Source: Butyrivibrio sp. CB08
GTDB lineage: Bacteria > Bacillota > Clostridia > Lachnospirales > Lachnospiraceae
Length of the DNA stretch: 64,000 nt
Direction: 5' to 3'
Assembly (NCBI RefSeq): GCF_003625485.1
Contig: NZ_RAIR01000005.1
Span: forward strand, 216,569 to 280,568
The translations under genes and the position numbers were made by a program. This document shows, piece after piece, positions 20,310 through 29,574 of the stretch; the stretch's first letter is position 1; every line of letters starts with the position of its first letter. The notes below the pieces were generated by a model that worked only from the letters and a program-made list of their open reading frames with translations, was not told the origin of the DNA and ran no database searches.

Positions 20310-20759
20310 ATGGAATTTAGAAGATTGACCAAGCAGGACTTGGAGTCACTTTTGGAATTATATAAGCAGCTTCAGCCAGACGACGATCGATCGTCAATAG
20401 AAGCAAGCAGGGCTGTATGGCAGGAGATTGAGAAAAATCCTGACATACAGTATTTTGGAGCGATTGATAATGGCAAGGTGGTATCTACCTGCTATGCAGT
20501 ATATATACCTAATCTTACAAGAAATAATCAGGGTATCTGCTTTATTGAAAATGTAGTAACTGATAAGGAATACAGGAACCAGGGACTAGCTTCGAGAGTT
20601 ATAGATATGGCAGTAGCATTCGGGAAAGAGAGGCACTGCTATAAAGCTATTCTTCAAAGTGGTAGCTCGCGTGTGGATGCGCACCGGTTCTACGAAAATA
20701 AAGGATTTGATGGAAATTCTAAAAAGGCATTTGATATGAGGTTGGAATATGGAAAATAA
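20310..20759 (+). CDS. GNAT-family N-acetyltransferase
   Basis: A 149-residue GNAT. The acetyl-CoA binding segment is FIENVVTDKEYRNQGLASRVID and the C-terminal strand HRFYENKGFD. The ribosome site GAGGGAAGGA precedes the ATG. It overlaps the next HAD gene by 11 bases, indicating coupled translation. The acceptor is unknown. Confidence 0.87.
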   Translation: MEFRRLTKQDLESLLELYKQLQPDDDRSSIEASRAVWQEIEKNPDIQYFGAIDNGKVVSTCYAVYIPNLTRNNQGICFIENVVTDKEYRNQGLASRVIDMAVAFGKERHCYKAILQSGSSRVDAHRFYENKGFDGNSKKAFDMRLEYGK

Positions 20760-21384
20760 ATGTAATGCAGTGATCTTTGATCTGGACGGAACGTTATGGG
20801 ACGCCAGAGATTGTGCGTGTGATATTTGGAACAGGGTTTTTGATAAGCACGAGGAAGTCAATCTTCGTATGACACAGGAACTTTCCTCAAGCCTGATGGG
20901 TAAGACTATGGAGGAGATTGGAGATGTGCTGTTTCCTGAATTACCTGTTGAAAAACGCCGGGAAATAACTGATGAAGCAGGAGTTGAAGAAGTAAACTAT
21001 CTTAAGGAGAATGGTGCTATTCTCTTTAAAGGTATGGAGGATACAGTCTGCCAGTTGGCAAAAAAATATGATCTCTATATCGTAAGTAACTGCCAGGACG
21101 GATATGTGCCTGCATTCCTTGAGGCACATGGCATGGAATCCTATTTTAAGGATATCGAAATGTCAGGAAGAACCGGTAAGGACAAGGGCCATAACATTAA
21201 GCTTCTCATGGAGAGAAATGGTATAGAAAACGCCTGCTATGTTGGTGATACTGAGGGCGATGAGAAAGCAGCCAGGTTTGCGAAAATACCATTTATCTGG
21301 GCAGCATATGGATTCGGGAAAGCTAAGGCTCCAGATGCAGTTATTCATAGTATTACTGCTTTGCCAGAAGTGTTAACGATGTAA
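20749..21384 (+). CDS. HAD-family hydrolase
   Basis: A 211-residue HAD phosphatase distinct from the one at 19628: motif I is IFDLDGTLWDA (D11, D13), motif II IVSNCQ, and motif IV YVGDTEGDEKAA. A short helical cap lies between motifs I and II. It overlaps the upstream GNAT gene by 11 bases. The substrate is unknown. A GNAT followed by a HAD phosphatase may act in sequence on one small molecule, but nothing in the sequence proves this. Confidence 0.87.
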   Translation: MENKCNAVIFDLDGTLWDARDCACDIWNRVFDKHEEVNLRMTQELSSSLMGKTMEEIGDVLFPELPVEKRREITDEAGVEEVNYLKENGAILFKGMEDTVCQLAKKYDLYIVSNCQDGYVPAFLEAHGMESYFKDIEMSGRTGKDKGHNIKLLMERNGIENACYVGDTEGDEKAARFAKIPFIWAAYGFGKAKAPDAVIHSITALPEVLTM

Positions 21385-21434
21385 AAAAGCTTAAACTGAT
21401 CCTTCTGGAATACTGGAAGATAGGTGACTCGGAG

Positions 21435-21476
21435 TTTGAGGAGATAAGGGCTACAAATTCAAATTTGAGGAGATAA
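21435..21476 (+). repeat. 13-bp direct repeat carrying a ribosome site
   Basis: TTTGAGGAGATAA occurs at 21435-21447 and again at 21464-21476. The second copy supplies the ribosome site of the gene at 21481. The first copy has no start codon in range. A small local duplication is the simplest reading. Confidence 0.5.
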
Positions 21477-21480
21477 ATGG

Positions 21481-21879
21481 ATGAAGAGAGAACTTGGAAT
21501 TGCGCGTTGCGGATTGGCATGCTGCTTATGTTCCGAAAATGTAACCTGCAAAGGATGCAAACGTGATGGCTTCAAAGAACTTTCCTGGTGCAAGGATGCA
21601 GAGTGGTGTGAGGTACGTAGATGCGGTATTGATAAGGACCTGAACGGTTGTTATGAGTGTCAGCCAGCGGAATGTCGGAAAGGATTATATGCGGAGAAGA
21701 TCAAGGCGAGGGCATTTGCTGAATTTGCGCGAAGATATGGGGTAGATGCACTTCTAGACTGCCTCGAACGGAATGAGGCGGCTGGAATAGTCTATCATCG
21801 TGAAGGAATTATGGGAGACTATGATGACTTTGATGATCTGGAGGAACTAATCTCTTTTATCAGAACCGGAAGCAGATAA
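21481..21879 (+). CDS. DUF3795 cysteine-rich protein
   Basis: A 132-residue protein with about 12 cysteines in the first 75 residues, starting with IARCGLACCLCSENVTCKGCK. This cysteine pattern is that of DUF3795, thought to bind zinc or an iron-sulfur cluster. The function is unknown. The ATG at 21481 is chosen because GAGGAG at 21467-21472 is 8 bases upstream; an ATG at 21477 is out of frame. A methyltransferase gene follows after 58 bases. Confidence 0.85.
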   Translation: MKRELGIARCGLACCLCSENVTCKGCKRDGFKELSWCKDAEWCEVRRCGIDKDLNGCYECQPAECRKGLYAEKIKARAFAEFARRYGVDALLDCLERNEAAGIVYHREGIMGDYDDFDDLEELISFIRTGSR

Positions 21880-21937
21880 AAGAACTTTAGAGGTTATGAG
21901 GGAGAATTGAAGCAACCAGGGAAAAAGGAGAACGCAT

Positions 21938-22540
21938 ATGTTTTGGGATAAGATTTCACCATTATATGACTTGTTTGAAAATGTATATAACCACAAGGTA
22001 TACGCCGGTACAGGGAAAAAGGTAGCCGAATTTATTAATTCGACAGATGAAGTTCTTGAATGTGCTTGCGGAACAGGCGCTATTTCGGTATGCATTGCCA
22101 AAAAGTGCAGAAATCTTATAGCAACGGATTTTGCTTCCGGAATGCTTAGACAGGCAGCAAGAAAATGCAAAAAGCTAGGTAATGTGAGTTTCAAGCAGGC
22201 TGATATCACAGATTTAGAGTTCAATGATGGTTTCTTTGATAAGGTGGTGGCAGGAAATGTAATTCACCTGTTACCGGATCCGGGAAAAGCACTTGCAGAA
22301 CTTGAAAGGGTTGTAAAGCCTGGCGGAAAGATAATTATACCTACATATATCAACATGTCAAAGAAGTCAGCTGGGTTAGCTGTAAAATTCGTAGAGTTTC
22401 TGGGAGCTGATTTCAAAAAGCAGTTTGATCTTGAATCCTACAAGTTTTTCTTTAAAGAGATGGGATATGATAACGTGGAATATCACGTTGTTGAAGGAAG
22501 AATGCCGTGTGCTATCGCGGTGATTAAGAAAGGATCTTGA
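21938..22540 (+). CDS. class I SAM-dependent methyltransferase
   Basis: A 200-residue methyltransferase of the UbiE/menaquinone type. Motif I is VLECACGTGAISVCIA, preceded by a YDLFENVY segment, and the post-I motif is ATDFASGML. The later PGGKIIIPTY region matches motif VI. The ribosome site AAAAGGAG is well placed. The substrate is unknown. The next gene starts 6 bases after the stop. Confidence 0.87.
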   Translation: MFWDKISPLYDLFENVYNHKVYAGTGKKVAEFINSTDEVLECACGTGAISVCIAKKCRNLIATDFASGMLRQAARKCKKLGNVSFKQADITDLEFNDGFFDKVVAGNVIHLLPDPGKALAELERVVKPGGKIIIPTYINMSKKSAGLAVKFVEFLGADFKKQFDLESYKFFFKEMGYDNVEYHVVEGRMPCAIAVIKKGS

Positions 22541-22546
22541 ATACCA

Positions 22547-23386
22547 ATGAAGTTTAGCGATACTTGTGCTAAATGCATGTATGACAGACAGATAAAGAAA
22601 ACGGATAACAAAGACTATCTGGCAGAAATAAAGGCAGTTCTGGATAACAGGCCTGATGACATTACAAGTCCTGAGCTTGTGGTTCAGTTCAACAAAATCC
22701 ATGAAAAATACTTTGGACCATTACCAGATTACAGAGACAAGAAGGATGAATATAACAATCTGGTTCTTTCTATGGAAGACGATCTGCGAAAAGAGATCGA
22801 AAACAGTGAAGATCCCCTGGCTACGAGCATAGTTATGTCCAGGATAGGAAACTATATAGATTTTGTGGCACTGAATCAGGTTGATACAGAAACATTTTTA
22901 AAGCTCTTTGATAATACAAAAATGCGTGATGATGAGCAGCGAGTTTACGAGTCGTTCTGTGAAAAGTGCTCAAAGGCTACCAGCTTTTTGCTACTTACCG
23001 ATAATTGCGGCGAGATTGTACTGGATAAGCTTATGCTTGAACAGATTAAGAAGAGATATCCGCAGATATCCATAAAGATTATGGTTAGAGGTGGAGAAGT
23101 ATCCAACGACGCCACCTTGAAAGATGCAAAATATGTGGGCCTCGATAAAATCGGAGAAGTTATCACTAACGGTGCGAAAATAGCTGGTACAGTATATTCA
23201 AAGCTCTCTGAAGAGGCTAGAATAGCCGTTGACAGCGCAGATGTTATCTTTTCAAAAGGACAGGCGAATTATGAATCATTTGCAGGAGAAGGACATCATG
23301 CCTTTTTTACTTTTTTGTGCAAATGCGATTTGTTCATTAACAGGTTTAAAGTTCCGAAGCTTACGGGGATGTTTGTTGAAGAGTAA
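22547..23386 (+). CDS. DUF89/ARMT1-like phosphatase
   Basis: A 279-residue protein with the DUF89 signature: an N-terminal CAKCMYDRQ pair, the metal-binding LLTDNCGEIVLDKLML segment, VRGGEVSNDATLKDA, and the late SKGQANYESFAG. DUF89 proteins are metal-dependent phosphatases that remove damaged sugar phosphates or phosphorylated metabolites (damage-control phosphatases). The length agrees with the prokaryotic subfamily. It sits 6 bases after a methyltransferase gene, so the two are co-transcribed. The exact substrate is not readable from the sequence. Confidence 0.87.
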   Translation: MKFSDTCAKCMYDRQIKKTDNKDYLAEIKAVLDNRPDDITSPELVVQFNKIHEKYFGPLPDYRDKKDEYNNLVLSMEDDLRKEIENSEDPLATSIVMSRIGNYIDFVALNQVDTETFLKLFDNTKMRDDEQRVYESFCEKCSKATSFLLLTDNCGEIVLDKLMLEQIKKRYPQISIKIMVRGGEVSNDATLKDAKYVGLDKIGEVITNGAKIAGTVYSKLSEEARIAVDSADVIFSKGQANYESFAGEGHHAFFTFLCKCDLFINRFKVPKLTGMFVEE

Positions 23387-23419
23387 TTTATGAATCATAA
23401 CTTCATGAGGAGAACAACG

Positions 23420-24124
23420 ATGAAAGTTTTTTTGCTTGAAGATGACAATGCCATAAGTATGGGACTTAAGTATTCTCTTGAAAAAGAAGGGTATGAAGTC
23501 ACGCTTACGGAAAATGCCAAGGATGCCAGAAATGCCTGGAAAAACGGAACTTATAACATCTGCATTTTGGACATCAACCTTCCGGATGGCAACGGTTATG
23601 ACGTGTGTAAGTTCATTAAGGAAAAAGAGGATGTCCCTGTGATATTCCTCACCGCCAGTGACGCGGAAGTAAACGTGGTCATGGGCCTTGAGATGGGAGC
23701 AGATGATTATATCTGTAAGCCCTTCAGAATCAATGAGCTTATGGCCAGAATTAAGACAGTGCTAAGGCGTTCCGGAAAAAGAACAGGCGGCGCAGGTTCA
23801 GGTGATGCATCCGTAGAAAAACTTGGAAATATCACTATTTACACTGGTGAAGCAAGGGTTACAAAAAAGGAGGAAGACACCTGGGAGGAGACAACTGTTG
23901 AACTCACAGCTCTTGAATACAGACTTCTTCTTACTTTTTGCAACAACAAAGGCGTGGTACTTTCAAGAAACCAGCTCTTGCAAGACTTGTGGGACGTAGC
24001 CGGGGACTATGTAAATGACAATACGCTTACGGTTTATATAAAAAGACTTCGCGATAAGATTGAAAAAGATCCGGCAGATCCGCAGATCATCAGGACTGTC
24101 AGAGGTATGGGGTATATTAGCTGA
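23420..24124 (+). CDS. OmpR/PhoB-family response regulator
   Basis: A 234-residue two-component regulator with a receiver domain (D51 in ILDINLPDGNG; K in ICKPFRINELMARI) and a C-terminal winged-helix domain (LTALEYRLLLTF, YIKRLRDKIEKD). The frame opens at 23390, but the ATG at 23420 starts the usual MKVFLLEDD sequence and has GAGGAG at 23407-23412. With the kinase and the ABC/FtsX genes that follow, it makes a Bce/Van-like sensing and transport module, often used against peptide antibiotics or for envelope stress. Confidence 0.93.
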   Translation: MKVFLLEDDNAISMGLKYSLEKEGYEVTLTENAKDARNAWKNGTYNICILDINLPDGNGYDVCKFIKEKEDVPVIFLTASDAEVNVVMGLEMGADDYICKPFRINELMARIKTVLRRSGKRTGGAGSGDASVEKLGNITIYTGEARVTKKEEDTWEETTVELTALEYRLLLTFCNNKGVVLSRNQLLQDLWDVAGDYVNDNTLTVYIKRLRDKIEKDPADPQIIRTVRGMGYIS

Positions 24125-24163
24125 GAGAACTACCTAGTGAAGAACTTCCATGTGAGGAATTGT

Positions 24164-25159
24164 ATGAGAAACCAAGCCTTTAGAAGAATCATGATTATTG
24201 GATCCGCTGTAACCATTTTAATGGCTTTTAGCGGATTCATTTTTGCAGGAATAACAGCAGGGATACTGCCCTTTATTACCGGGGCCATGCTCCTTGCTGT
24301 CTTTTTTTACTACACGAAAAAGAGGTATAGCAGGATAGAAGAACTAAACGACTATCTGGTAAAGGTTTTGTCAGGAAGTGATACACCTGACATCCTGAAT
24401 CAGGAAGAGGGCGAGCTTTCGATCCTTGTAAACAATATATATAAAGCCTCATCCACCCTTAAGGCTCAAAATGAGATACTTAGTGACGACAAAAAGCAGC
24501 TTGCGTCCGCAATAGCAGATATAAGCCATCAGCTGAAGACGCCTCTTACATCCATGATGGTCATGAATGACCTTCTGGCTGTGGAAGACGATCCGGAAAA
24601 GCGCCGGGAATTCCTGCAAACCCAGTCCGCGCAGCTTTCGAGAATGAACTGGCTGATACAGACTCTCTTGAAGCTGTCAAAGCTTGATGCAGGAACCATA
24701 GAGCTTAAGAGGGAACAGCTTTCAGCAAAGGAATTGATGGCAGAAGTCATAAAGCCCTTTGAAATTCAATTCGAGCTTCGCGGAGTCTCATATAAACAAG
24801 ATATTAAAGATATGTCCATTGTCTGCGACAAAAACTGGACTGTGGAAGCACTCCAGAATATCGTTAAGAACTGCATTGAGCACATGGACGCCGGAGGAGA
24901 GCTGGAAATTACTACCCTTGATACAACTCTCTTTGGCCAGATAACCATAAAGGATACAGGATGCGGAATCGCCGCCGAGGATATCCCTCACATATTTGAA
25001 CGTTTTTATAAGGGCAAAAATGCAGGAAAAGACAGTGTTGGAATCGGTCTGGCATTGACTAAGGCTATCATAGAAGATCAGCACGGTGAGATTATAGTAA
25101 AGAGTGAGGAAGGTGTGGGCTCAGCCTTTGTTATCAAACTGTACAAGACAATTGTGTAA
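24164..25159 (+). CDS. sensor histidine kinase, BceS/VanS-like
   Basis: A membrane kinase of 331 residues with two adjacent helices near the N-terminus (about residues 10-57) and almost no extracellular loop. The phospho-acceptor is H122 in ISHQLKTPLTS; the ATPase part has NIVKNCIEH, DTGCGI and GIGLALTK. Kinases of this form usually sense through a partner transporter and not directly. The ATG at 24164 has GAGGA 5 bases upstream; a GTG at 24137 is an alternative. It partners the regulator just upstream. Confidence 0.9.
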   Translation: MRNQAFRRIMIIGSAVTILMAFSGFIFAGITAGILPFITGAMLLAVFFYYTKKRYSRIEELNDYLVKVLSGSDTPDILNQEEGELSILVNNIYKASSTLKAQNEILSDDKKQLASAIADISHQLKTPLTSMMVMNDLLAVEDDPEKRREFLQTQSAQLSRMNWLIQTLLKLSKLDAGTIELKREQLSAKELMAEVIKPFEIQFELRGVSYKQDIKDMSIVCDKNWTVEALQNIVKNCIEHMDAGGELEITTLDTTLFGQITIKDTGCGIAAEDIPHIFERFYKGKNAGKDSVGIGLALTKAIIEDQHGEIIVKSEEGVGSAFVIKLYKTIV

Positions 25160-25209
25160 TGTGACAAAAGTGTAATAAAACAGTCACTTGATTGTAATTT
25201 CAATATAAT
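25155..25209 (+). promoter_or_regulatory. promoter region of the ABC/FtsX operon
   Basis: TATAAT at 25204-25209 is a consensus -10. Upstream, TGTAAT occurs at 25155, 25171 and 25193 (the last two 22 bp apart), and GTGAC (25161-25165) faces GTCAC (25183-25187). OmpR-type regulators bind direct repeats near two helical turns apart. Control by the adjacent two-component system is inference. No -35 at a standard distance is clear. Confidence 0.5.
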
Positions 25210-25249
25210 AACCTATTCTCAGAAACAAATGAGAAGGGAGAACAATGAA

Positions 25250-25942
25250 ATGAAGATATTGGAAATAAAAAACCTGTGTAAGGTCTACGGAAGCGGAGAG
25301 ACAAAAGTAGATGCTCTTAAGAACGTTTCCTTTGATATAGAGCAGGGAGAATTTGTTGCTATAGTCGGACCATCGGGTTCAGGAAAATCTACTCTGATGC
25401 ATATTTTGGGCGGCGTTGATACGCCTACTTCAGGAGAAGTGAATATCTCAGGTACGGATATCAGTAAGCTGAATGAAACAAAGCTTGCTATTTTCAGAAG
25501 AAGACAGATCGGACTTATATATCAGTTTTACAACCTGATTCCGATCCTCAATGTGGAAGAAAACATGACTCTGCCGATTCTTCTGGATGGAAAGAAGCCG
25601 GATAAAAAGCTTTTAAATGATCTCGTTCAAAAGCTTGGATTATCAGAGAGAGTAGGACATCTTCCTAATCAGTTGTCAGGTGGACAGCAGCAAAGAGTTT
25701 CAATCGGAAGAGCGCTTATGAATCATCCGGCACTTCTTTTGGCAGATGAGCCTACAGGTAACCTTGATTCCGAGAACAGCAGAGAAATCATAGCTCTTCT
25801 TAGGAAATTCAATAAGGAGAACAGACAGACGGTTATCATCATCACCCATGATGAGAGAATAGCTCTTTCAGCAGACAGAGTAATAACAATTGAAGATGGT
25901 CAGATAACCCGTGACTCCAAGAGGGAGGAGGTGAGTGCGTAA
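25250..25942 (+). CDS. ABC transporter ATP-binding protein, MacB/LolD-type
   Basis: A 230-residue ATPase: Walker A GPSGSGKST (residues 40-48), Q-loop YQFYNLIPIL, signature LSGGQQQRV, Walker B LLLADEPTGNLD, and H-loop ITHDE. The NLDSENS segment marks the family that pairs with FtsX-type permeases. The ATG at 25250 is preferred over 25229 because AAGGGAG (25234-25240) fits it. The stop overlaps the permease start by one base. It probably powers export or membrane detachment of hydrophobic peptides. Confidence 0.95.
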   Translation: MKILEIKNLCKVYGSGETKVDALKNVSFDIEQGEFVAIVGPSGSGKSTLMHILGGVDTPTSGEVNISGTDISKLNETKLAIFRRRQIGLIYQFYNLIPILNVEENMTLPILLDGKKPDKKLLNDLVQKLGLSERVGHLPNQLSGGQQQRVSIGRALMNHPALLLADEPTGNLDSENSREIIALLRKFNKENRQTVIIITHDERIALSADRVITIEDGQITRDSKREEVSA

Positions 25943-28545
25943 TGAATATCATATCAAAACTCACCTTAAGGCACCTTCTGGAGAATAAGAAGAGGACTAT
26001 TGTTACAATTCTTGGAATTGCAGCTTCCACGGCGCTTATCACAGCCATACTGGTTGGCATATTCTCATTCTTTCAGTTTTTTGGAACCATCACCAGGCTT
26101 ACGGATGGTGATGTACACGCTGTTTATGACAAGCTGACCTGGGAAGCTGTTCAGGCTCTTGAAAATGATTCCAGAATAAAATATGCAGGAACTGTCTGCA
26201 ATGATCCAACCATCACAGGCATAAGGATGCTCACAGATAAAGAAATGCGTTTCAGGGTTGGCAATATTTTTAATGGCGGCGGGGATATATACAAGCAGCT
26301 CGTGGTTTCTGAATATGAGGGCAAGCTCCCCGAAACATCTGATGAAGTTGCCGTTGAAGAGGGATTTCTTAAGGATAATGGCCTTGACCTTCATGTTGGA
26401 GATACCATTATCTTTGAACTGGGAAACAGATATGAAATAGAACCTGATGGAACAAAGTATTATTATGCCGGATCATACAGATCTGAAGAACAGTTCGAAG
26501 TTCTTTCTACAGAGAGCGCTACTATTACGGCAATCCTCCATGGCAACAGACCGACAAAGGACTTTGATATCCTCCGTGGCATGGACTTTGGCACGGCCGT
26601 AGGGCTTAATGATGAAGGAAAACCATACCTTGATTGTCGCATAGCTTTAAAAAAGGCTGACAGTACTTCGGCAGTTCAGATACAGCAGATTGCCGAGGAT
26701 TACGGTCTTCATATCGGGGATATGAACACTGAATTTTTGATAAGTGTTTTTGCTACCAAGGGAATGGGAGGCACTTACATTCAGCTGTTTATACTTATGG
26801 GAATAGCTCTTTTGATAGTGGTTGCCACTTCGGTCATCCTGATCTACAACGCTTTTGGAATGTCACTTACTGAGAAGGTGAGGTACCTTGGCATGCTGGC
26901 CAGCGTTGGAGCAACCAGGACACAAAAAAGATCATCGATATATTTTGAAGGACTGGTGCTTGGACTTATCGGAATTCCCCTGGGAATTCTGGCAGGGTGC
27001 GCAGGGGCTGCAGCAACTTTATCTGTCCTTGGAAGAAAAATTCTGGAGTCAGAAATTATTGCGGGGGCAGAGGGGATGCGAGGAAGTATTCCTATCATAG
27101 TTAATCCTTATGTTATTCTGGCAATCGTGATTATTTCTGCTGTGACAGTATTTATATCTGCTTTTGTTCCGGCGCTCAAGGCATCCAAGATAATGCCCCT
27201 TGATGCTCTTCGTCAGACAAATATTATAAAGCTTAAGGCCAGAAAACTTAAGGTTAATCCTCTAATAAGAAAAATCTTTGGTTATGAAGGTGAACTGGCC
27301 TACAAAAACATCAAGAGAAACGGATTTAAGGGAACAGTAATTGTGTTTTCCATGGCGGTTTCCATCATCATGTTTCTGACCATTGACTTTTTTGACAATA
27401 CATTTATGAAGCTGAACCAGTATGAGGTTGATCTTCCGTGCAACATATATGTATCCTGCGGACTTGATGAAACAGACAGGTTAAAAGAGGAACTGGAGGC
27501 CCTTCCTGAGGTTGAAAGGGTTGTATCTGCAGACTATGTCACCTATCTTTTTAGGGATTACGATAATAAGCCCGATTTTGTTCCGGCAAATGGAAGCTTC
27601 CTGAATAAGGATTATCTTACAAATGACTACAAGCCGCTGTTTGACAGCCTTGACGGAGTTATGGTGGTGCTTGTGGATGATGCAGACTTTGATAAGCTTC
27701 TGGAAGACAACGGCCTTAGTACAGATGAGTATCATGGAAAAGAGCTAAAGGGAGTAATCCTGGACAGTTACCTCCATACTGAGAATGCTAAGCCCGTGTT
27801 CAACGAAAGCATAGTTGGCCAAAAGATCTTTTACGATGATCCGGAGAATAACCCACCGGTTGTTGAAGTTGGCGGAATTGTTAAGTACAAAAAGGATAGC
27901 TACGTTTGTAATCTTGTGCCCAAGAACACTGTGGATGTTTATGTTCCGGTATCCATGTACTATGAGAAGGCTCAGGAACACTTAGACAGAGAGGCACTTA
28001 GCTATACCTTTGGAGTGTTTACCGTAGGAGAAGCAGATGGCCTTGCAGAAAAGATCAGTGACATCACAACTTATGGCGGCTACACAAAATGCGTGGTTCA
28101 AGATCTGTCAGTGGCTATAAACGCCATGGATACAGTTTCTCTTATGCTTGAGACTGCGATGTATGGATTCACGATCCTTCTGACTCTTATCGCAATAGCC
28201 AATATCGTTAATACCATCTCAAACGCAGTACACATGAGAAGGCAGGAGTTTGCCATGTTCAGATCGGTGGGAATGGAAGAACAGGGTATTAAAAAGATGC
28301 TTCTTCTTGAGACCATCCTGTATGGAATAAGGGCTCTGGTCATTGGAATACCGGTATCAATTCTTTTTAGCTTCCTGATGTTTAACACAATTGAAAGCAA
28401 GGTATTTTCCTTTGAACTTAATTACCCTATGTATCTGATGATGGTTGTTGCAGTATTTATTATCATTGGATTCAGCATGCTACTTAGTGCATCAAGGATC
28501 AGGAACGACAGTATTATTGAGGCACTTAAGTGCGATACTATGTAA
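25942..28545 (+). CDS. FtsX-family ABC permease
   Basis: An 867-residue permease: an N-terminal helix (about 19-40), a 220-residue extracellular domain, a first FtsX domain of three helices (about 275-420), another helix and second extracellular domain of about 230 residues, then a second FtsX domain (about 735-855). The duplicated core is longer than BceB (about 650) and resembles large LolE/MacB-like permeases of Firmicutes. The ATG overlaps the stop of the ATPase gene. A hairpin resembling a REP element starts 2 bases after its stop. Confidence 0.92.
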   Translation: MNIISKLTLRHLLENKKRTIVTILGIAASTALITAILVGIFSFFQFFGTITRLTDGDVHAVYDKLTWEAVQALENDSRIKYAGTVCNDPTITGIRMLTDKEMRFRVGNIFNGGGDIYKQLVVSEYEGKLPETSDEVAVEEGFLKDNGLDLHVGDTIIFELGNRYEIEPDGTKYYYAGSYRSEEQFEVLSTESATITAILHGNRPTKDFDILRGMDFGTAVGLNDEGKPYLDCRIALKKADSTSAVQIQQIAEDYGLHIGDMNTEFLISVFATKGMGGTYIQLFILMGIALLIVVATSVILIYNAFGMSLTEKVRYLGMLASVGATRTQKRSSIYFEGLVLGLIGIPLGILAGCAGAAATLSVLGRKILESEIIAGAEGMRGSIPIIVNPYVILAIVIISAVTVFISAFVPALKASKIMPLDALRQTNIIKLKARKLKVNPLIRKIFGYEGELAYKNIKRNGFKGTVIVFSMAVSIIMFLTIDFFDNTFMKLNQYEVDLPCNIYVSCGLDETDRLKEELEALPEVERVVSADYVTYLFRDYDNKPDFVPANGSFLNKDYLTNDYKPLFDSLDGVMVVLVDDADFDKLLEDNGLSTDEYHGKELKGVILDSYLHTENAKPVFNESIVGQKIFYDDPENNPPVVEVGGIVKYKKDSYVCNLVPKNTVDVYVPVSMYYEKAQEHLDREALSYTFGVFTVGEADGLAEKISDITTYGGYTKCVVQDLSVAINAMDTVSLMLETAMYGFTILLTLIAIANIVNTISNAVHMRRQEFAMFRSVGMEEQGIKKMLLLETILYGIRALVIGIPVSILFSFLMFNTIESKVFSFELNYPMYLMMVVAVFIIIGFSMLLSASRIRNDSIIEALKCDTM

Positions 28546-28546
28546 A

Positions 28547-28575
28547 TGGACCACAGGGACGGGGTTGGTGGTCCA
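28547..28575. repeat. REP-like hairpin
   Basis: TGGACCAC (28547-28554) pairs perfectly with GTGGTCCA (28568-28575); the 13-base loop contains GGGACGGGG. The GC-rich sequence is unlike its surroundings and lacks a T-run. Its form resembles the GGACxxxGGGACGG hairpins linked to RAYT (REP-associated) transposases in Firmicutes. No RAYT gene is in the window. Confidence 0.5.
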
Positions 28576-28604
28576 AAATGGAAAGATAGTTGGAGAATGT
28601 TGAG

Positions 28605-29111
28605 ATGCAGATTGGCAATAAGATCATAGTGATTGGATGCTCAGGAAGTGGAAAAAGCACCTTTTCTAAGAAACTTCATGAAATAACACAATTACCGCTG
28701 ATCCATTTAGACAATGTTTGGTGGAAAGCAGACAGATCACACATTTCAAGAGATGAATTTGATCAGCAACTGGATGAGATAATGCAGGGTGAGAAGTGGA
28801 TCGTTGACGGTGATTACAGCAGGACTTACGAAGTGAGATTTCAAAAGTGCGATACTGTCATTTTTCTTGATTACAGTTATGATGAATGTATGAATGGGAT
28901 AATTGGCCGTGTTGGACAAGACCGCTCGGATATGCCATGGACGGAGCAGGAGCTTGATCCAGAGCTTGTACAATTGGTTGAGAATTACGCTTCGGAGAAT
29001 CGTCCGGTTGTGATGTCTCTATTCGAGAAATATCCGGATAAGAAAAAGATTATGTTCACTTCACGTTCTGAAGCAAGCGAGTGGCTGAAAAGGCTTGGGG
29101 AGACAAGATAA
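28605..29111 (+). CDS. P-loop kinase, adenylate-kinase/FlaR-like
   Basis: A 168-residue P-loop protein: Walker A GCSGSGKST (residues 11-19), then IHLDNVWWKAD and EKWIVDGDYSRT, the latter forming the hallmark segment of FlaR-like topology-modulation proteins and related nucleotide kinases. The acceptor is unknown. An in-frame TTG at 28590 is an alternative start; the ATG at 28605 is favoured because GGAG at 28591-28594 lies about 10 bases ahead. The next GNAT gene starts one base after the stop. Confidence 0.82.
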   Translation: MQIGNKIIVIGCSGSGKSTFSKKLHEITQLPLIHLDNVWWKADRSHISRDEFDQQLDEIMQGEKWIVDGDYSRTYEVRFQKCDTVIFLDYSYDECMNGIIGRVGQDRSDMPWTEQELDPELVQLVENYASENRPVVMSLFEKYPDKKKIMFTSRSEASEWLKRLGETR

Positions 29112-29112
29112 T

Positions 29113-29532
29113 ATGAATATTTCATTTACCGACGTGATACCAGATGTAGAAACCTACCATGATCTTCGGGCTTCAGTTGACTGGGCGGTTTTCTGCAAAG
29201 AACAGTCAGAGAAAGCGCTTAAGAACAGCTGCTACTGTGTCGTGGCCAAAGATGGGGATAACGCTGTTGCCATGGGAAGAGTCGTGGGTGACGGAATGTA
29301 CTATACGATTGTAGATGTCATTGTTAGGCCACAGTATCAGGGACAAAAGATTGGTTCTTCAATAGTTAACAGACTGGTAGATCAGATTAATGCTGGAATT
29401 CCTGATGGAGGCAGAACATGCATCCAATTGATAGCAGCGCCTGGAAAAGAAGGATTTTACATTAAGCAGGGCTTTTCAGTTTTACCTGATGAGAGCTCTG
29501 GTCCGGCACTAAGAAAAGTTATTTATACTTAA
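29113..29532 (+). CDS. GNAT-family N-acetyltransferase
   Basis: A 139-residue GNAT: YTIVDVIVRPQYQGQKIGSSIVN forms the acetyl-CoA site and GFYIKQGF the C-terminal strand. It begins one base after the stop of the P-loop kinase gene (TAA 29109-29111), so the two are co-translated. An upstream in-frame TTG at 29095 would overlap that gene and is not favoured. Followed by a terminator. Confidence 0.87.
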   Translation: MNISFTDVIPDVETYHDLRASVDWAVFCKEQSEKALKNSCYCVVAKDGDNAVAMGRVVGDGMYYTIVDVIVRPQYQGQKIGSSIVNRLVDQINAGIPDGGRTCIQLIAAPGKEGFYIKQGFSVLPDESSGPALRKVIYT

Positions 29533-29574
29533 AAATCATAAGCGGTGAGAAAACTGCAAAACTCAAAGCCGTGT

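Noticed and set aside
21385..21480. A small gene or RNA in the gap after the second HAD gene
   Set aside because: Only a 13-bp repeat with a ribosome-site-like core was found; no frame or stable structure supports a gene.
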